64,000 nucleotides of DNA from Solibacillus silvestris (GCA_001586195.1 CP014609.1:1896001-1960000), one strand, 5' to 3'. Shown: positions 25,699 through 35,109, counted from the first letter of the stretch. Made by a program: numbers and translations. Notes: generated by a model not told the origin, from the letters alone.

Positions 25699-26223
25699 AT
25701 GAATTTTTACAAACTCTTTTTAACCGTATTCGTTGTATTATTTATAAGTGGTTGTTCTAAAACGATTTCATTAGAAAGTGCTGATACTGTTAATGTTGGG
25801 ACAGTTGGTACTGTAAAACAATTCAATTTTGAAAATGTAATGTATGAATCTATAAATGTCAAAGATTTATTAAAAGAAGAGGATTTAAAAACGAGATTTT
25901 CCTTCATTATGATTGATGATGATTACTTTAATTCTGTTTCAGACATTCAATATATTGAACGATTTGAAACCTTACAAATGCCTATTGTATTCGTGGACTC
26001 CACAAAAGGTCATATTCCATTTATGCGTGAATCAAATCAAAAAGTATATAAGAAAAAGATATACTCTGAATATAACGACCATCCTAATAAGGCAACAATT
26101 ATGTTGAGATATACGCAGCCTGGTCTTGCAGATGGAAATTTTATATGGTATGAACAGCATGAAGACACCTTATCGAAAAAAAACTTCGAAATTTTAGTTA
26201 AAGAAATCTATGGTGAAAATTGA
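25699..26223 (+). CDS. Small lipoprotein, paralogue of the one at 0.9 kb
   Basis: 174 residues from the ATG at 25699 (AAGGGGGA upstream); seven codons open before it are unlikely to be used. Signal MNFYKLFLTVFVVLFISGC gives a lipobox FISGC (Cys19). Mature segments FSFIMIDDDYF, LQMPIVFVDSTKGHIPFMRE and NFIWYEQHED align with the lipoprotein at 879-1394. The gene sits alone between a pair of inverted repeats and may have been moved or duplicated with them. Function unknown. Confidence 0.82.
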   Translation: MNFYKLFLTVFVVLFISGCSKTISLESADTVNVGTVGTVKQFNFENVMYESINVKDLLKEEDLKTRFSFIMIDDDYFNSVSDIQYIERFETLQMPIVFVDSTKGHIPFMRESNQKVYKKKIYSEYNDHPNKATIMLRYTQPGLADGNFIWYEQHEDTLSKKNFEILVKEIYGEN

Positions 26224-26298
26224 TTTTGAAATAATCAAGAATTAAGCACTAATGGGGCTTTAGTTGAAGATGAAATGAAAAGAAGAAGAAATTATAGG

Positions 26299-26332
26299 AA
26301 AAACACCCAGTATAAACTACTGAGCGTTTTTG
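26299..26332 (+). terminator. Terminator of the lipoprotein gene
   Basis: CAGTA pairs with TACTG, extended through flanking A and T positions (AAAC...GTTTTTG), followed by a T run. Confidence 0.65.
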
Positions 26333-26340
26333 TATGCGAT

Positions 26341-26472
26341 TTACATTGTCAACTTACTGTTAAAATCAATGCTAATTGGGTTGTTATTTACATTACTTTT
26401 TGCATTTTTCTCCCCATCAACCGAACCCGTTACTAAATAAGAGGCATCTCTTTTTACATTAAAGTGTCGCTT
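26341..26472 (-). pseudogene. Coding relic containing VTGSVDGEKNAKSN
   Basis: 44 codons read RHFNVKRDASYLVTGSVDGE, then KNAKSNVNNNPISIDFNSKL and TM, stop. No start codon is present and a stop precedes it. The same stretch in decayed form is in the left inverted-repeat arm at 25331-25380. Family not recognised. Confidence 0.45.
26401..26451 (-). repeat. Right arm of the ~50-bp inverted repeat pair
   Basis: Reads on the minus strand AGAGATGCCTCTTATTTAG, then TAACGGGTTCGG, then GGGGAGAAAAATGC. Matches the arm at 25331-25380 in opposite orientation, 1.07 kb apart. Confidence 0.75.
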
Positions 26473-26653
26473 TTAATTGTTAAATTGGAGGTGCAGTTTT
26501 TATATGGCCATCTATTTACAACAAGATTTGTAATATTTTCGAGTGGGCAATATGACATAAATTATTGGGAATTTTTTTATATCCCTAAAATTTGTATTAC
26601 ATTTTAAATATCCGTATATTCCCGCTCAAACCTAGATCTTAGCTTGAAAATTA

Positions 26654-27025
26654 TTATTTTTTATCTGCTGGTGTTAGATACTTCATTCCTAATATACGTT
26701 TCATCTCCTCGCTCACCCAGTTTCGTAAAGCAATGTTCCCATAGCTTCTTATTTCATCGTATCCCCTAAACAATATAAAATAGTAGGTCATAAAGTCATC
26801 AGATTTTTGCTTTTCAATTTTACACCCTTGCTTATATAAAAAATCCCTTAACTTTTTAAATTCATGAAACGTTTCATTGATTTTGGAATCATACCATTCT
26901 TCCAATACGTCCCTCATTTTTAGTTCAGATATGCAATCTCTATCCCGCTCCAGTGTTTTTAAAAATAATTCTAATACAATGTACCGGTGAATATCATCGC
27001 TAAGCTTCATGAATTCTTTATGCAT
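26654..27025 (-). CDS. Hypothetical protein
   Basis: 123 residues, soluble and helical, rich in charged pairs (LKTLERDRDCISELKMRDVL; FHEFKKLRDFLYKQGCKI). No signal peptide or known motif. The ribosome site upstream of the ATG is poor. The sequence has consistent coding character and no overlapping gene. Not recognised. Confidence 0.6.
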   Translation of the reverse strand: MHKEFMKLSDDIHRYIVLELFLKTLERDRDCISELKMRDVLEEWYDSKINETFHEFKKLRDFLYKQGCKIEKQKSDDFMTYYFILFRGYDEIRSYGNIALRNWVSEEMKRILGMKYLTPADKK

Positions 27026-27457
27026 TTAGTACACTCGCTTTACTGACAACTGGATATATTGTTCGTTTAGGTGGAAAAATAAAATTGTTCTTTACCGCCA
27101 AGTCGTTTTTGTTTATATAAATAATTTCTTTGATATGGTTAAGTTGCATCGCTTTACTCAGTTTCTTTCTCAACTTAATTTCCCCCAATCGTTATTCTTC
27201 ACCTATTTGTAAGTGATTTTCGTTCAATATCGTCATAAAGTTTTATCACTATCTATTCTATACAAGAACACTTGTTTGTATACTTGATACAAAATTAAAA
27301 TAGCTCATTATACTGGATTTAACTTGTAATAATGAGTTTAACCTTTGAATTTTTATGACTGAAGGAATCTGGCTGAAGGAAAAACTTTCAACTGAATATC
27401 GAGTATTTTTCATAGCTGTTTAAGCCATTCTAACTTTTGTTAAGGAGGTGAGCAGCT
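27026..27457. other. Gap with no clear feature
   Basis: About 430 bp, AT-rich. Apart from the ribosome site of the next gene I see no gene, repeat or strong hairpin. Confidence 0.4.
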
Positions 27458-27658
27458 GTGGAAAATAATAACCTTAATATTAAACGTCAGCGAAATAACA
27501 ATATTAATAAGAACAATAATAATGAATTTGAATTCGGTGAAGATTTCAACTTCGACAATTTAAATGATCAAAATCAAATTAACCGAAATCACAACAACAA
27601 CAACAACAACAACTATAACTTTAACGAGAAAAACAAAAACAAAAACAACAATAAATAA
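27458..27658 (+). CDS. Asn-rich low-complexity small protein
   Basis: 66 residues, about 40% Asn in runs such as RNHNNNNNNNYNFN, with a central acidic aromatic patch (EFEFGEDFNFDNLND) and a Lys/Asn tail. GTG start behind AAGGAGG. It is followed by a strong terminator, so it is probably transcribed as a single unit. Low complexity of this type occurs in spore-coat and envelope proteins of Bacillales, but no homology is evident. A real small gene is likely; function unknown. Confidence 0.6.
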   Translation: MENNNLNIKRQRNNNINKNNNNEFEFGEDFNFDNLNDQNQINRNHNNNNNNNYNFNEKNKNKNNNK

Positions 27659-27727
27659 CAATATATTTACAGTCACCCTTTAGGGCTGATTATAACAATT
27701 CATACAACTAACTTGATGCATTAACAA

Positions 27728-27768
27728 AGTAGCCCTTTACCAGAAGTTAACTGGTAAAGGGCTACTAT
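27728..27768. terminator. Strong bidirectional terminator
   Basis: A perfect 16-bp stem, AGTAGCCCTTTACCAG with CTGGTAAAGGGCTACT, around a 7-nt loop, followed by ATTTATT. It separates the convergent Asn-rich and YtxH genes. Confidence 0.85.
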
Positions 27769-27908
27769 TTATTCAAATCATTTAGTTAGATCTCTCAATG
27801 TAATGATTAGGCCTGAAAAAGTGCACTATTATTACTGTCCAGATTCTGATAGTAATTAAATACTATTGCCTTTGATATGAAAATATCTTAAACATAAGGA
27901 CCTTGACT

Positions 27909-28358
27909 TTACCCATTACTGCTTCCCTTCACTTCTTCGCCGGCTTCTTTGACTTTCCCGCCGATGTCTTTTAAATCAGCTGTAGCTTCTTTGGCATGGG
28001 AAAGAATTTCACTTGACTCGTCCTTTACCATAGTAACTGGAAGAATAATGTTCTCGTTTACTTTTTCGTAAAGTTTTTGAGCGTCACTTATTGCTTCTTT
28101 TAAGACGGAAGAAGCCGATTTCAGTCGCTCCTGCAAGTCATCCTTTACTTCTGTAGGATTGTTTTTAACCTGGCTGTACATATCCATTGTCGTATCTTTC
28201 ATATTTTTGGTTGTCTCAGTTACTTTATTTCTTGTATTTGAGTCAAGCATTGAAAGCGCACCACCAATAACTGCCCCTATTATCATCCCTCTTAAAAGCT
28301 TACCATTATTATCATTTTCAGTTGTTGTCGATAAATTATTATACGAAGTTTGTGTCAT
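27909..28358 (-). CDS. YtxH-domain protein
   Basis: 149 residues. LLRGMIIGAVIGGALSMLDS gives the YtxH hydrophobic Gly-rich segment, then a long amphipathic helical tail (TKNMKDTTMDMYSQVKNNP; EATADLKDIGGKVKEAGEEV). YtxH proteins of Bacillales are stress-related and membrane-associated. Ribosome site AGGAG. Single gene. Confidence 0.85.
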   Translation of the reverse strand: MTQTSYNNLSTTTENDNNGKLLRGMIIGAVIGGALSMLDSNTRNKVTETTKNMKDTTMDMYSQVKNNPTEVKDDLQERLKSASSVLKEAISDAQKLYEKVNENIILPVTMVKDESSEILSHAKEATADLKDIGGKVKEAGEEVKGSSNG

Positions 28359-28873
28359 AATGAATGCTCCTTTTTGTTTGAATTTGATTTGTTAACTTAT
28401 ACCTTAGTTGCCCGATATTTTTTTCATTCAAACTATTTAAGCTAATTCTTTTTTAGCTATTCGAACAAGCATTAACAATTTAAAAGCTCCTTTTTCTTTT
28501 ACCAACTTTCTTTCTCAGAATAAAAAGCGGCAACCCATAAGCCAATAGGGTGTCGATAAAATTTGTTGATGCTAGCCTTTACATAAAGGTAAAAGTGAGG
28601 TTAGTCGAATATAATAAAATACTGTTTTGAGGAGAAACAATTTTATGGATAAAAAAACTCTTTTAAATGAATATTTGATGTTACAGCCAAAATGTCTATA
28701 ACTTTCATCGATTATCTAAACGGAGGCAATTTGATCTCTCTTGTATGCGATTTAATGATAGCCTGTTAAATTACTTTGGACTGGACTCACGGTTTTTATC
28801 GGTTTGAAGTCACACTTTCCTTGTTAAAATTCACTGGTTGCTGGTTAGAAAATTCATGAAAAGGAGAAATAAA
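28359..28873. other. Gap with a possible mini-ORF
   Basis: About 515 bp. A GAGGAG site precedes an 18-codon frame at 28645-28701 (MDKKTLLNEYLMLQPKCL), possibly a leader peptide or gene scrap. A weak inverted pair lies near 28510-28560. Otherwise nothing. Confidence 0.35.
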
Positions 28874-29278
28874 ATGAAAACGAAATGGCTTTTGAGTAGT
28901 AGCGCTGTATTGATGGGTTTATTGGGGTTGGCAGGAACCTTTATTCCAGAAGAAATTTCAAATATATTAGGGATTGACCCTTTACCTATTACTCTAATTC
29001 TGCTGCAAATTATCGGAGGACTATATTTAGGGTTTGCAATGTTAAATTGGTTTACACGTTCTGCCCTGATCGGGGGCATCTATAACAAACCTGTCATATT
29101 GGGAAATCTGATGCATTGCGTCGTTGTCTTTTTTGCCCTAATCCGGCAGTTGGCTGTGCAGTTTCATTTCATATTCGCTATTTTGACATTAGTTTATCTG
29201 GGGTTTGCTGTCTGGTTTACGTTAGTTATGCGCTCTAATCCTTTAAGCAATCAATCAAAAAGTCTGTCTAACACATAA
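28874..29278 (+). CDS. Small integral membrane protein
   Basis: 134 residues from the ATG at 28874 (AAGGAG 7 nt upstream); twelve codons open upstream lack a site. Four membrane helices: LLSSSAVLMGLLGLAG, LILLQIIGGLYLGFAML, LIGGIYNKPVILGNLMHCVV and FHFIFAILTLVYLGFAVWF. Resembles the broad family of small four-helix proteins in Bacteroidetes and Firmicutes with the pattern 'GllG-xxFxP...lGxxxLplxxl'. Function unknown. Confidence 0.75.
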   Translation: MKTKWLLSSSAVLMGLLGLAGTFIPEEISNILGIDPLPITLILLQIIGGLYLGFAMLNWFTRSALIGGIYNKPVILGNLMHCVVVFFALIRQLAVQFHFIFAILTLVYLGFAVWFTLVMRSNPLSNQSKSLSNT

Positions 29279-29485
29279 TAAAACGGGTATTACAGGTATC
29301 TATAATACATCGCTTATTTATACTTTTGGTACACAAAATTATTTTTTGTGCTGATTTAAAAAATCTCATTTGTTATGTATTAATTTTTATTGTCAATCAA
29401 ATCTAAATCGAGAGATTTTCATTATGTAAAAATAAACTATATGAAGTAATAAGTCGGTTGGTGGTATCCTTAATACAAAGTTAGA

Positions 29486-29520
29486 CTACTTAACGCCAAA
29501 ATAATTTGGTCGCCAAGTAG
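29486..29520 (-). terminator. Hairpin downstream of the CAP-domain gene
   Basis: CTACTT-AACGCCAAA pairs with TTTGGTCGCC-AAGTAG. The T run is weak. Confidence 0.5.
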
Positions 29521-29542
29521 CCTAAATAAAAGTGATTTATGT

Positions 29543-30463
29543 TTAAAGTTGAATAAATTGTTGTGTCCAATAGTAACCATTTTCAACAAAACCTACACCA
29601 ATATGCGTGTAATTTGCATTCATGATGTTTTGACGGTGTCCTGGTGATTCCATCCAGGCTTGTACCACTTGTTGTGGTGTTCTTTGACCTTGTGCAATAT
29701 TTTCTCCTGCAGAACGGTATGAAATTCCTGCAGATTTAATTTGATCAAATGGGCTTCCGTAAGTTGGGCTAGTATGTGAAAAATAATTATTTTTCGCCAT
29801 ATCTTCTGATTTTGCCTGAGCTACTTCCATTAAAGGAGAATGCATTTCAAGCGGTTTTAGTCCTTCTTTTGCACGTTCTGCATTTGTTAAATCTACTACT
29901 TGTTTCTCGAATTCAGAAACCGATTGACTAACATTGTTAGAAGGTGTTTTTACAGGTGCCTCTACTTGTTGGTTTTTCGAGCTTGAAGGTGCTTTTGTAT
30001 TATTGTTATTTGTAACCGGAGTAGCTTTTTCTTTTGCCGGTGTTTGAGGTGCCTTAACCTCTTTTGCAGGTGTTTGAGGTGCCTTAACCTCTTTTTCTAC
30101 TTTTTTATCAGTAGATTCTTTTTGTGTTTCTTTATTAGTATTAGTGTTTTCTTTATTAGTTGTAGCCTTTTCTTTATGCACTACTTTGCCTTCTTCAACT
30201 ACTTTATTATCTTTAGAGTTATTAATAGTTTTGTTAATTAAACTTTTAAATTTATTTAAATCGAACTCTCCATTTGATAAGGCGATTGGATCGATTATTT
30301 TTAAACCAAAACCTTGAATGTTATCCCCTTTAATAACCTGGGCATTTTGAGGATTTGAAACACTCTTCACCTCTATATTTAAACTTGCTGCATCTGCTGC
30401 AGTAATAGATGTTGCAAATAATGTCGCTGCACATAATGATGTTGCTAACCATTTTTTATTCAT
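29543..30463 (-). CDS. Secreted CAP/SCP-domain protein, YkwD-like
   Basis: 306 residues from the ATG at 30463 (GAGGAG upstream; 28 earlier codons are spurious). Signal MNKKWLATSLCAATLF...AADA, then a Lys/Thr/Asn linker with two exact 10-residue units (KAPQTPAKEV), and a C-terminal CAP domain: LTNAERAKEGLKPLEM, YFSHTSPTYGSPFD, SAGENIAQGQ, MESPGHRQNIMN, HIGVGF. Almost the same CAP domain occurs in the LysM protein at 48004-48600. Bacillales members are often spore or envelope proteins; enzymatic activity is uncertain. Confidence 0.9.
   Translation of the reverse strand: MNKKWLATSLCAATLFATSITAADAASLNIEVKSVSNPQNAQVIKGDNIQGFGLKIIDPIALSNGEFDLNKFKSLINKTINNSKDNKVVEEGKVVHKEKATTNKENTNTNKETQKESTDKKVEKEVKAPQTPAKEVKAPQTPAKEKATPVTNNNNTKAPSSSKNQQVEAPVKTPSNNVSQSVSEFEKQVVDLTNAERAKEGLKPLEMHSPLMEVAQAKSEDMAKNNYFSHTSPTYGSPFDQIKSAGISYRSAGENIAQGQRTPQQVVQAWMESPGHRQNIMNANYTHIGVGFVENGYYWTQQFIQL
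30031..30090 (-). repeat. 30-bp tandem repeat inside the CAP gene
   Basis: Two adjacent 30-bp units differing at one base encode the KAPQTPAKEV duplication in the linker. Confidence 0.8.
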
Positions 30464-30745
30464 TTTGTATTCCTCCTCTACGACACCAATGTTACAGTAC
30501 AAAAGTTGTAATAAAGGGCCCATAAACTGGGAGGAGTAACAATTCACTACTAAACTCCGTTAAATCAAAGGTTTAATAACTAATAATTTCATAAAATCAT
30601 CCAGCCTAAAATTATACTACCACTGAAAAACTATTGACAGATTTTAAGCTTATTAAATTAGCGCTTTACTATTACATTTGTTACAAAACAATTACAAAAT
30701 AGTGTAGTGAGCTGAATCTTTTTTTATAACCGTTACAGAATGCTT
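30464..30745. other. Upstream region of the CAP gene
   Basis: No gene. Contains TTACATTTGTTACAAAACA, related to the dyad upstream of the second CAP gene near 48.7 kb. Confidence 0.4.
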
Positions 30746-30783
30746 AAAAAGGAAGAATCCTGAATACAGGTTCCTTCCTTTTT
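30746..30783. terminator. Terminator of the BVMO operon
   Basis: AAAAAGGAAG-AA-TCCTG pairs with CAGG-TT-CCTTCCTTTTT around a 4-nt loop, with T runs in both directions. Confidence 0.85.
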
Positions 30784-30837
30784 GTTTATTAAAAGAACAA
30801 AAATAATGCGTAATCCTCAATATCAGCAGTCAATATT

Positions 30838-31890
30838 TTATACTCTTACAGCACTATTACTAAATTCCGTTACAATATACGTTCCCGTTGTATTAAAATT
30901 ACTCATTTCCTCGAATATATTCGTTACATCCGATAATGCAATTTCTGCAGTGATCATTTTCCCCGGTGTAATTTTCCCTTGCTTAACTAAAGGAAGCAAC
31001 GATTCAAAACGATGATTTGGCATTCCCAATGTCCCGATAAATTGGATTTCTTGCATGACCATTTGATCGATAGGTAAAGCAACTTTTCCGCCTTCCACTT
31101 TTGTCGTTACACCTATTTGCAGATGACGACCTCGTTTCGCCAGGCTATTGATTCCATTTAAACAAGTATCGGCAATACCTAATGCATCAATTGAAACGTT
31201 CGCACCACCACCAGTAATTTCTCTTACCGCTTCTACTGGATCTACTTCTTTACTGTTAATGACAATGTGTGCACCCATTTGTTTTGCAAGTTCTAAATTC
31301 TTAGGGTTGATGTCGACGCCAATTACCGTAGCACCAATGGATGAGGCGATATTAATAGCGTTAAGCCCAACACCACCACACCCATAAACGACTACCCATT
31401 CACCAGGCGCCACATTTGCTCGATCAACAATACCATGGAAAGCAGTCATTAAACGACAACCTAATGCTGCACCATCCAAGAAGCTAATTTCTTCTGGTAA
31501 ATGGATGATATTTCGATCTCCTAATGGTACTCCCACATATTCTGCATAGCCGCCATCATAAGTGGAACCAGGAATAAATGAAGTGTTGCAAAGGTTTGAA
31601 TGCCCTTGTTGGCAATATGGACAAGTACCGTCACTGCCGGAGAATGGTACGATTACGTTATCGCCCTTTTTAAAGTTCTTTACATTTTTTCCTACTTCTT
31701 CGACTATCCCTGTAAATTCATGTCCTAATATTTTTTGTGTGATTGGAATGTCCCCGGCCCAATAGTGCCAGTCACTACGACAAACACCATTTGCTTTTAC
31801 TTTGACGATGACACCATTTTCATCGACTGTTGGGTCCGCTACCTCTTGAACAAATGCTTTTTTTACACCCTCTATTACTAATGCTTTCAT
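30838..31890 (-). CDS. Zinc-dependent medium-chain alcohol dehydrogenase
   Basis: 350 residues. Catalytic zinc set Cys37 (ANGVCRSDWHYW), His57-Glu58 (GHEFTG) and a later Cys (ALGCRLMTAFHG). The structural zinc site is DGTCPYCQQGHSNLC, where the first Cys is Asp. NAD loop YGCGGVGL, with VIGVDIN following the Rossmann strand. It starts 13 bp after the aldehyde dehydrogenase stop, as last gene of the operon. Likely oxidises the alcohol released by ester or lactone hydrolysis to an aldehyde. Ribosome site GGGG. Confidence 0.92.
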   Translation of the reverse strand: MKALVIEGVKKAFVQEVADPTVDENGVIVKVKANGVCRSDWHYWAGDIPITQKILGHEFTGIVEEVGKNVKNFKKGDNVIVPFSGSDGTCPYCQQGHSNLCNTSFIPGSTYDGGYAEYVGVPLGDRNIIHLPEEISFLDGAALGCRLMTAFHGIVDRANVAPGEWVVVYGCGGVGLNAINIASSIGATVIGVDINPKNLELAKQMGAHIVINSKEVDPVEAVREITGGGANVSIDALGIADTCLNGINSLAKRGRHLQIGVTTKVEGGKVALPIDQMVMQEIQFIGTLGMPNHRFESLLPLVKQGKITPGKMITAEIALSDVTNIFEEMSNFNTTGTYIVTEFSNSAVRV

Positions 31891-31903
31891 TTGTGTACAC
31901 CCC

Positions 31904-33400
31904 TTATCCTAATTTAATGGCAACACTTTTTACTTTTGTATACGCTTCAATCCCTGCTAATCCCAATTCAGAACCAACCCCACTTTGTTTAAATCCTGTA
32001 AGTGGGATATTATCATCCGTTAAATAATATTCGTTGACCCAAACGGAACCTGCATCTAATGATTCAATCATTGTGTGCGCTGTTTGTAAGTTTGTTGTCC
32101 ATACACCGGAAGCCAGTCCATATTCTGTTGAATTGGCACGTTCAATCACTTCCTCAATCGAATCAAATGGCAGGATGCATAGTACTGGGCCAAAAATTTC
32201 TTCATAAACTGCCTGGCAATTTTCATCAAGTCCTTCGATAATCGTCGGAAGATAGAAGTTGCCTTTTTCTAATTCTGGATTTTCAGGTCGTTTGCCACCT
32301 GTTAAAATATTGGCACCATCTTTTCTTGCTTGTTCAACATATTTTTCAACCGTTTCAACTTGTGCTTTTGAAACGAGTGGTCCCATTTGAGCGTTCGGAT
32401 CTAATGGGTTCCCTAATACAAAGCTTTCGGCAATTTCCACAAGTTTTTCTTTTACTTCATCATATACAGAACGTTCCACATATAATCGTGATCCTGCCGC
32501 GCATACTTGCCCGGTGTTCATCAGAATAGCGGTAATGGCACCAGGAACCGCTTTATTTAAATCCGCATCTGCGAAAATAATATTTGGTGACTTGCCACCT
32601 AGCTCAAGAGTAATTTTTTTCAATGAATCGGAAGCTTTCTCCATAATCCGTTTGCCGACAACTGTCGAACCAGTGAAACCAATTTTATCGATATCCGGAT
32701 GAGATGTAATGGCTTCACCAAGTTTGCTGCCTGCACCCGTTACAATATTTACAACACCAGGTGGGAATCCAGCTTGCTCTACTAACTTACCAATATACAA
32801 TGTAGATAAAGACGTTTGTTGGGCAGGTTTTAATACAACGGTATTCCCTGCTGCAAGAGGTGCTGCTAATTTCCAGCATGCAACTAATGCCGGGAAGTTC
32901 CATGAAGTAATTTGTCCACATACACCAAGTGGTTCACGCTTTGTATACGCATGAATATTGCCGCCACCCGTTAATTCGACTGTCTCTCCATAAAGTTTTG
33001 TAGCCCAACCAGCATAATAACGCAAATGATGAACTGCATTTTGCGCAAAGCCCCCTGCTACAGCGAGTGTCCCACCGTATTCAAGCGAATCCAGTTGTGT
33101 AATTTCTTCCAAGTTTTCTTCCACTAAGTCAGCTAATTTGTTTAATAGTCGAGCGCGTTCTCTCGGTGCCGTTTTTTTCCATCCACCTTCAAATGCACGT
33201 CTTGCTGCTTTTACTGCAAGATCAACGTCTTGTTCATCTCCTTCGTAAATTTTGGCTAAGACTTCATTTGTTGTTGGATTAATGGATTCATAGAGAGTCC
33301 CATTAACTGCAGGAACCCACTTCCCATCGATAAACATTTCTTTAGTACCCTTCAGAAACACTTGCACTTTTTCATTGATCAATAAAGTAGTATTCACCAT
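31904..33400 (-). CDS. NAD(P)-dependent aldehyde dehydrogenase
   Basis: 498 residues, full length. ALDH signatures: SWNFPALVACWKLAAPL, FTGSTVVGKRIM, catalytic Glu in LELGGKSPNIIF, catalytic Cys in MNTGQVCAAGSRLYV, EEIFGPVLCILPF and VWVNEYYLTDDNIPLTGFKQ. Converts an aldehyde to an acid. Sits 15 bp after the monooxygenase and 13 bp before the alcohol dehydrogenase. Ribosome site GGGGG, 7 nt spacing. Confidence 0.93.
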   Translation of the reverse strand: MVNTTLLINEKVQVFLKGTKEMFIDGKWVPAVNGTLYESINPTTNEVLAKIYEGDEQDVDLAVKAARRAFEGGWKKTAPRERARLLNKLADLVEENLEEITQLDSLEYGGTLAVAGGFAQNAVHHLRYYAGWATKLYGETVELTGGGNIHAYTKREPLGVCGQITSWNFPALVACWKLAAPLAAGNTVVLKPAQQTSLSTLYIGKLVEQAGFPPGVVNIVTGAGSKLGEAITSHPDIDKIGFTGSTVVGKRIMEKASDSLKKITLELGGKSPNIIFADADLNKAVPGAITAILMNTGQVCAAGSRLYVERSVYDEVKEKLVEIAESFVLGNPLDPNAQMGPLVSKAQVETVEKYVEQARKDGANILTGGKRPENPELEKGNFYLPTIIEGLDENCQAVYEEIFGPVLCILPFDSIEEVIERANSTEYGLASGVWTTNLQTAHTMIESLDAGSVWVNEYYLTDDNIPLTGFKQSGVGSELGLAGIEAYTKVKSVAIKLG

Positions 33401-33415
33401 TCATACTCCCCCTGT

Positions 33416-35029
33416 TTATGCTTTAATTTCTTCGTACTGTAATTGGTAACCTTTATAGCCATGTTCAGCGACTTCATTGCAAAGTTGACGATAATTATCT
33501 AAACCATTTAAGTAAATTAAGAAGTCACGCGATTTCCCATCGATATTAGAACCTGTATACCAGGATTCCGTTTTAGTAAACAATGTACCATTGGCAATTT
33601 CTGTACATTGTTTACTCCACTGTATTTCCGCTTCTACTGTTGGCTCAATTGTTTTCACATTGTGTTCTCTTAAATAGTTCAGACAATCCGAAATCCATTC
33701 CACGTGTTGTTCGATTGCTGTTGGTACATTTGTTAAAACCGACGGACTTTGTGGACCAGTAATCGTGAAGAAGTTTGGAAATCCTGCTAGCCCAAGCCCT
33801 AAATATGTTTCAACTTTTGCCCCTTTTTCCCATTTTTCCTGCAGCGATACGCCATTGTGTCCTCTAATATCAAGTTTTAATAAAGTACCTGTCATCGCAT
33901 CATAGCCTGTAGCAAATACGATAATGTCTAGTGGATATTCTTTTTCTGTAGTCTGTATACCGTTTTCTGTAATACACTCAATTGGCTGTTGTCGTAAGTT
34001 CACTAATGTAACATGGTCTTGATTATACGTATCATGATAATTTGTATCTAAAATTGGACGTTTCGTTGAGTAATAGTAATATGGAAGCAAATGTTCGACT
34101 ACATCAGATTTTTTCACTTTTTCACGAATCTTGCCTCGAAGAAATTCCGAAACCAATTCATTTGACTTAGGATCAATGACAATATCATAGAAGGCATTAT
34201 TTAAAATCATGCCTCCTTTTTCCCAAGCATCTTCTAAAATTACGATACGCTCTTCTTCTGGTGTATCTACTACTGATCTTGTCGATCTTGGAATGGGTAA
34301 TCCAGAAGGAGAATTTAACATAATTTCTCGGGCATCTAAAAACGCTTCTTTAAATTGAGCGATTTCTTCTTCTGTAAATTGACGATTCCGTGTTGGAACG
34401 GAATACTGTGGGGTACGTTGGAATACATAGACTTCCTTCGCTTCTTCGGCAATTACAGGAATTGATTGCACACCACTTGAGCCTGTCCCAATCACGCCGA
34501 CACGCTTTCCTTTTAAGTCGACTGGTGTATGTGGCCAATTCCCTGTGTGATAGCTCTCCCCTTTAAAGCTTTCACGACCTTGGAAATTCGGAATACTTGA
34601 AGTTGATAAACATCCAACGCCCGAAATCAAGTAAGTAGCTGTAAACACTTCTCCTTGTGCTGTTGTGACAAGCCACTTCGTTTGATCCTCATCCCAAATA
34701 GCGGACTTTACTTCTTTATTAAATTGCATTTCTTTTTTCACGTCTAACTCATCAGCAACAAAGTTTAAATAGCTTAAAATTTCATCTTGAGCTGCAAAAC
34801 GTGATGACCACGACCATTTTTTATATAGTTCCTCTGAGAAAATGTAATTGTAGTAAATACTATCAGAGTCGCAACGAGCACCTGGATAACGTGCTAAAAA
34901 CCATACCCCACCAACACCAGCTGCTTTTTCGAGCGTTTTAACCGTGAAACCTTCTTCCCGTAACTTATACGTCATATAAATTCCAGAAAAACCAGCACCA
35001 ATAACGATTGCATCAACATGATTTGCCAT
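33416..35029 (-). CDS. Type I Baeyer-Villiger monooxygenase
   Basis: About 537 residues. FAD loop GAGFSG, the second type I motif GGVWFLARYPGARCDSDS, the BVMO fingerprint F-x-G-x3-H-T-x2-W-P as FKGESYHTGNWP, and NADPH loop GTGSSG. It inserts one oxygen next to a ketone carbonyl, giving an ester or lactone, with FAD and NADPH. The first ATG (35035) is too close to GGGGG; the second at 35029 has 9 nt spacing and is preferred. Similar to cyclohexanone-, phenylacetone- and acetone-type enzymes. Operon with esterase, ALDH and ADH. Confidence 0.92.
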   Translation of the reverse strand: MANHVDAIVIGAGFSGIYMTYKLREEGFTVKTLEKAAGVGGVWFLARYPGARCDSDSIYYNYIFSEELYKKWSWSSRFAAQDEILSYLNFVADELDVKKEMQFNKEVKSAIWDEDQTKWLVTTAQGEVFTATYLISGVGCLSTSSIPNFQGRESFKGESYHTGNWPHTPVDLKGKRVGVIGTGSSGVQSIPVIAEEAKEVYVFQRTPQYSVPTRNRQFTEEEIAQFKEAFLDAREIMLNSPSGLPIPRSTRSVVDTPEEERIVILEDAWEKGGMILNNAFYDIVIDPKSNELVSEFLRGKIREKVKKSDVVEHLLPYYYYSTKRPILDTNYHDTYNQDHVTLVNLRQQPIECITENGIQTTEKEYPLDIIVFATGYDAMTGTLLKLDIRGHNGVSLQEKWEKGAKVETYLGLGLAGFPNFFTITGPQSPSVLTNVPTAIEQHVEWISDCLNYLREHNVKTIEPTVEAEIQWSKQCTEIANGTLFTKTESWYTGSNIDGKSRDFLIYLNGLDNYRQLCNEVAEHGYKGYQLQYEEIKA

Positions 35030-35109
35030 AAGCATGATCCCCCTTTGTTTATGCTTATTTATAAGGAAATGAGGAAGTTTTATCCTCCATGAATTCCCAT
35101 AATCTCGTT

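Noticed and set aside
30031-30090. Two adjacent 30-bp repeats that could suggest a CRISPR array
   Set aside because: They are inside the CAP gene in frame, without spacers, and encode a duplicated linker peptide.
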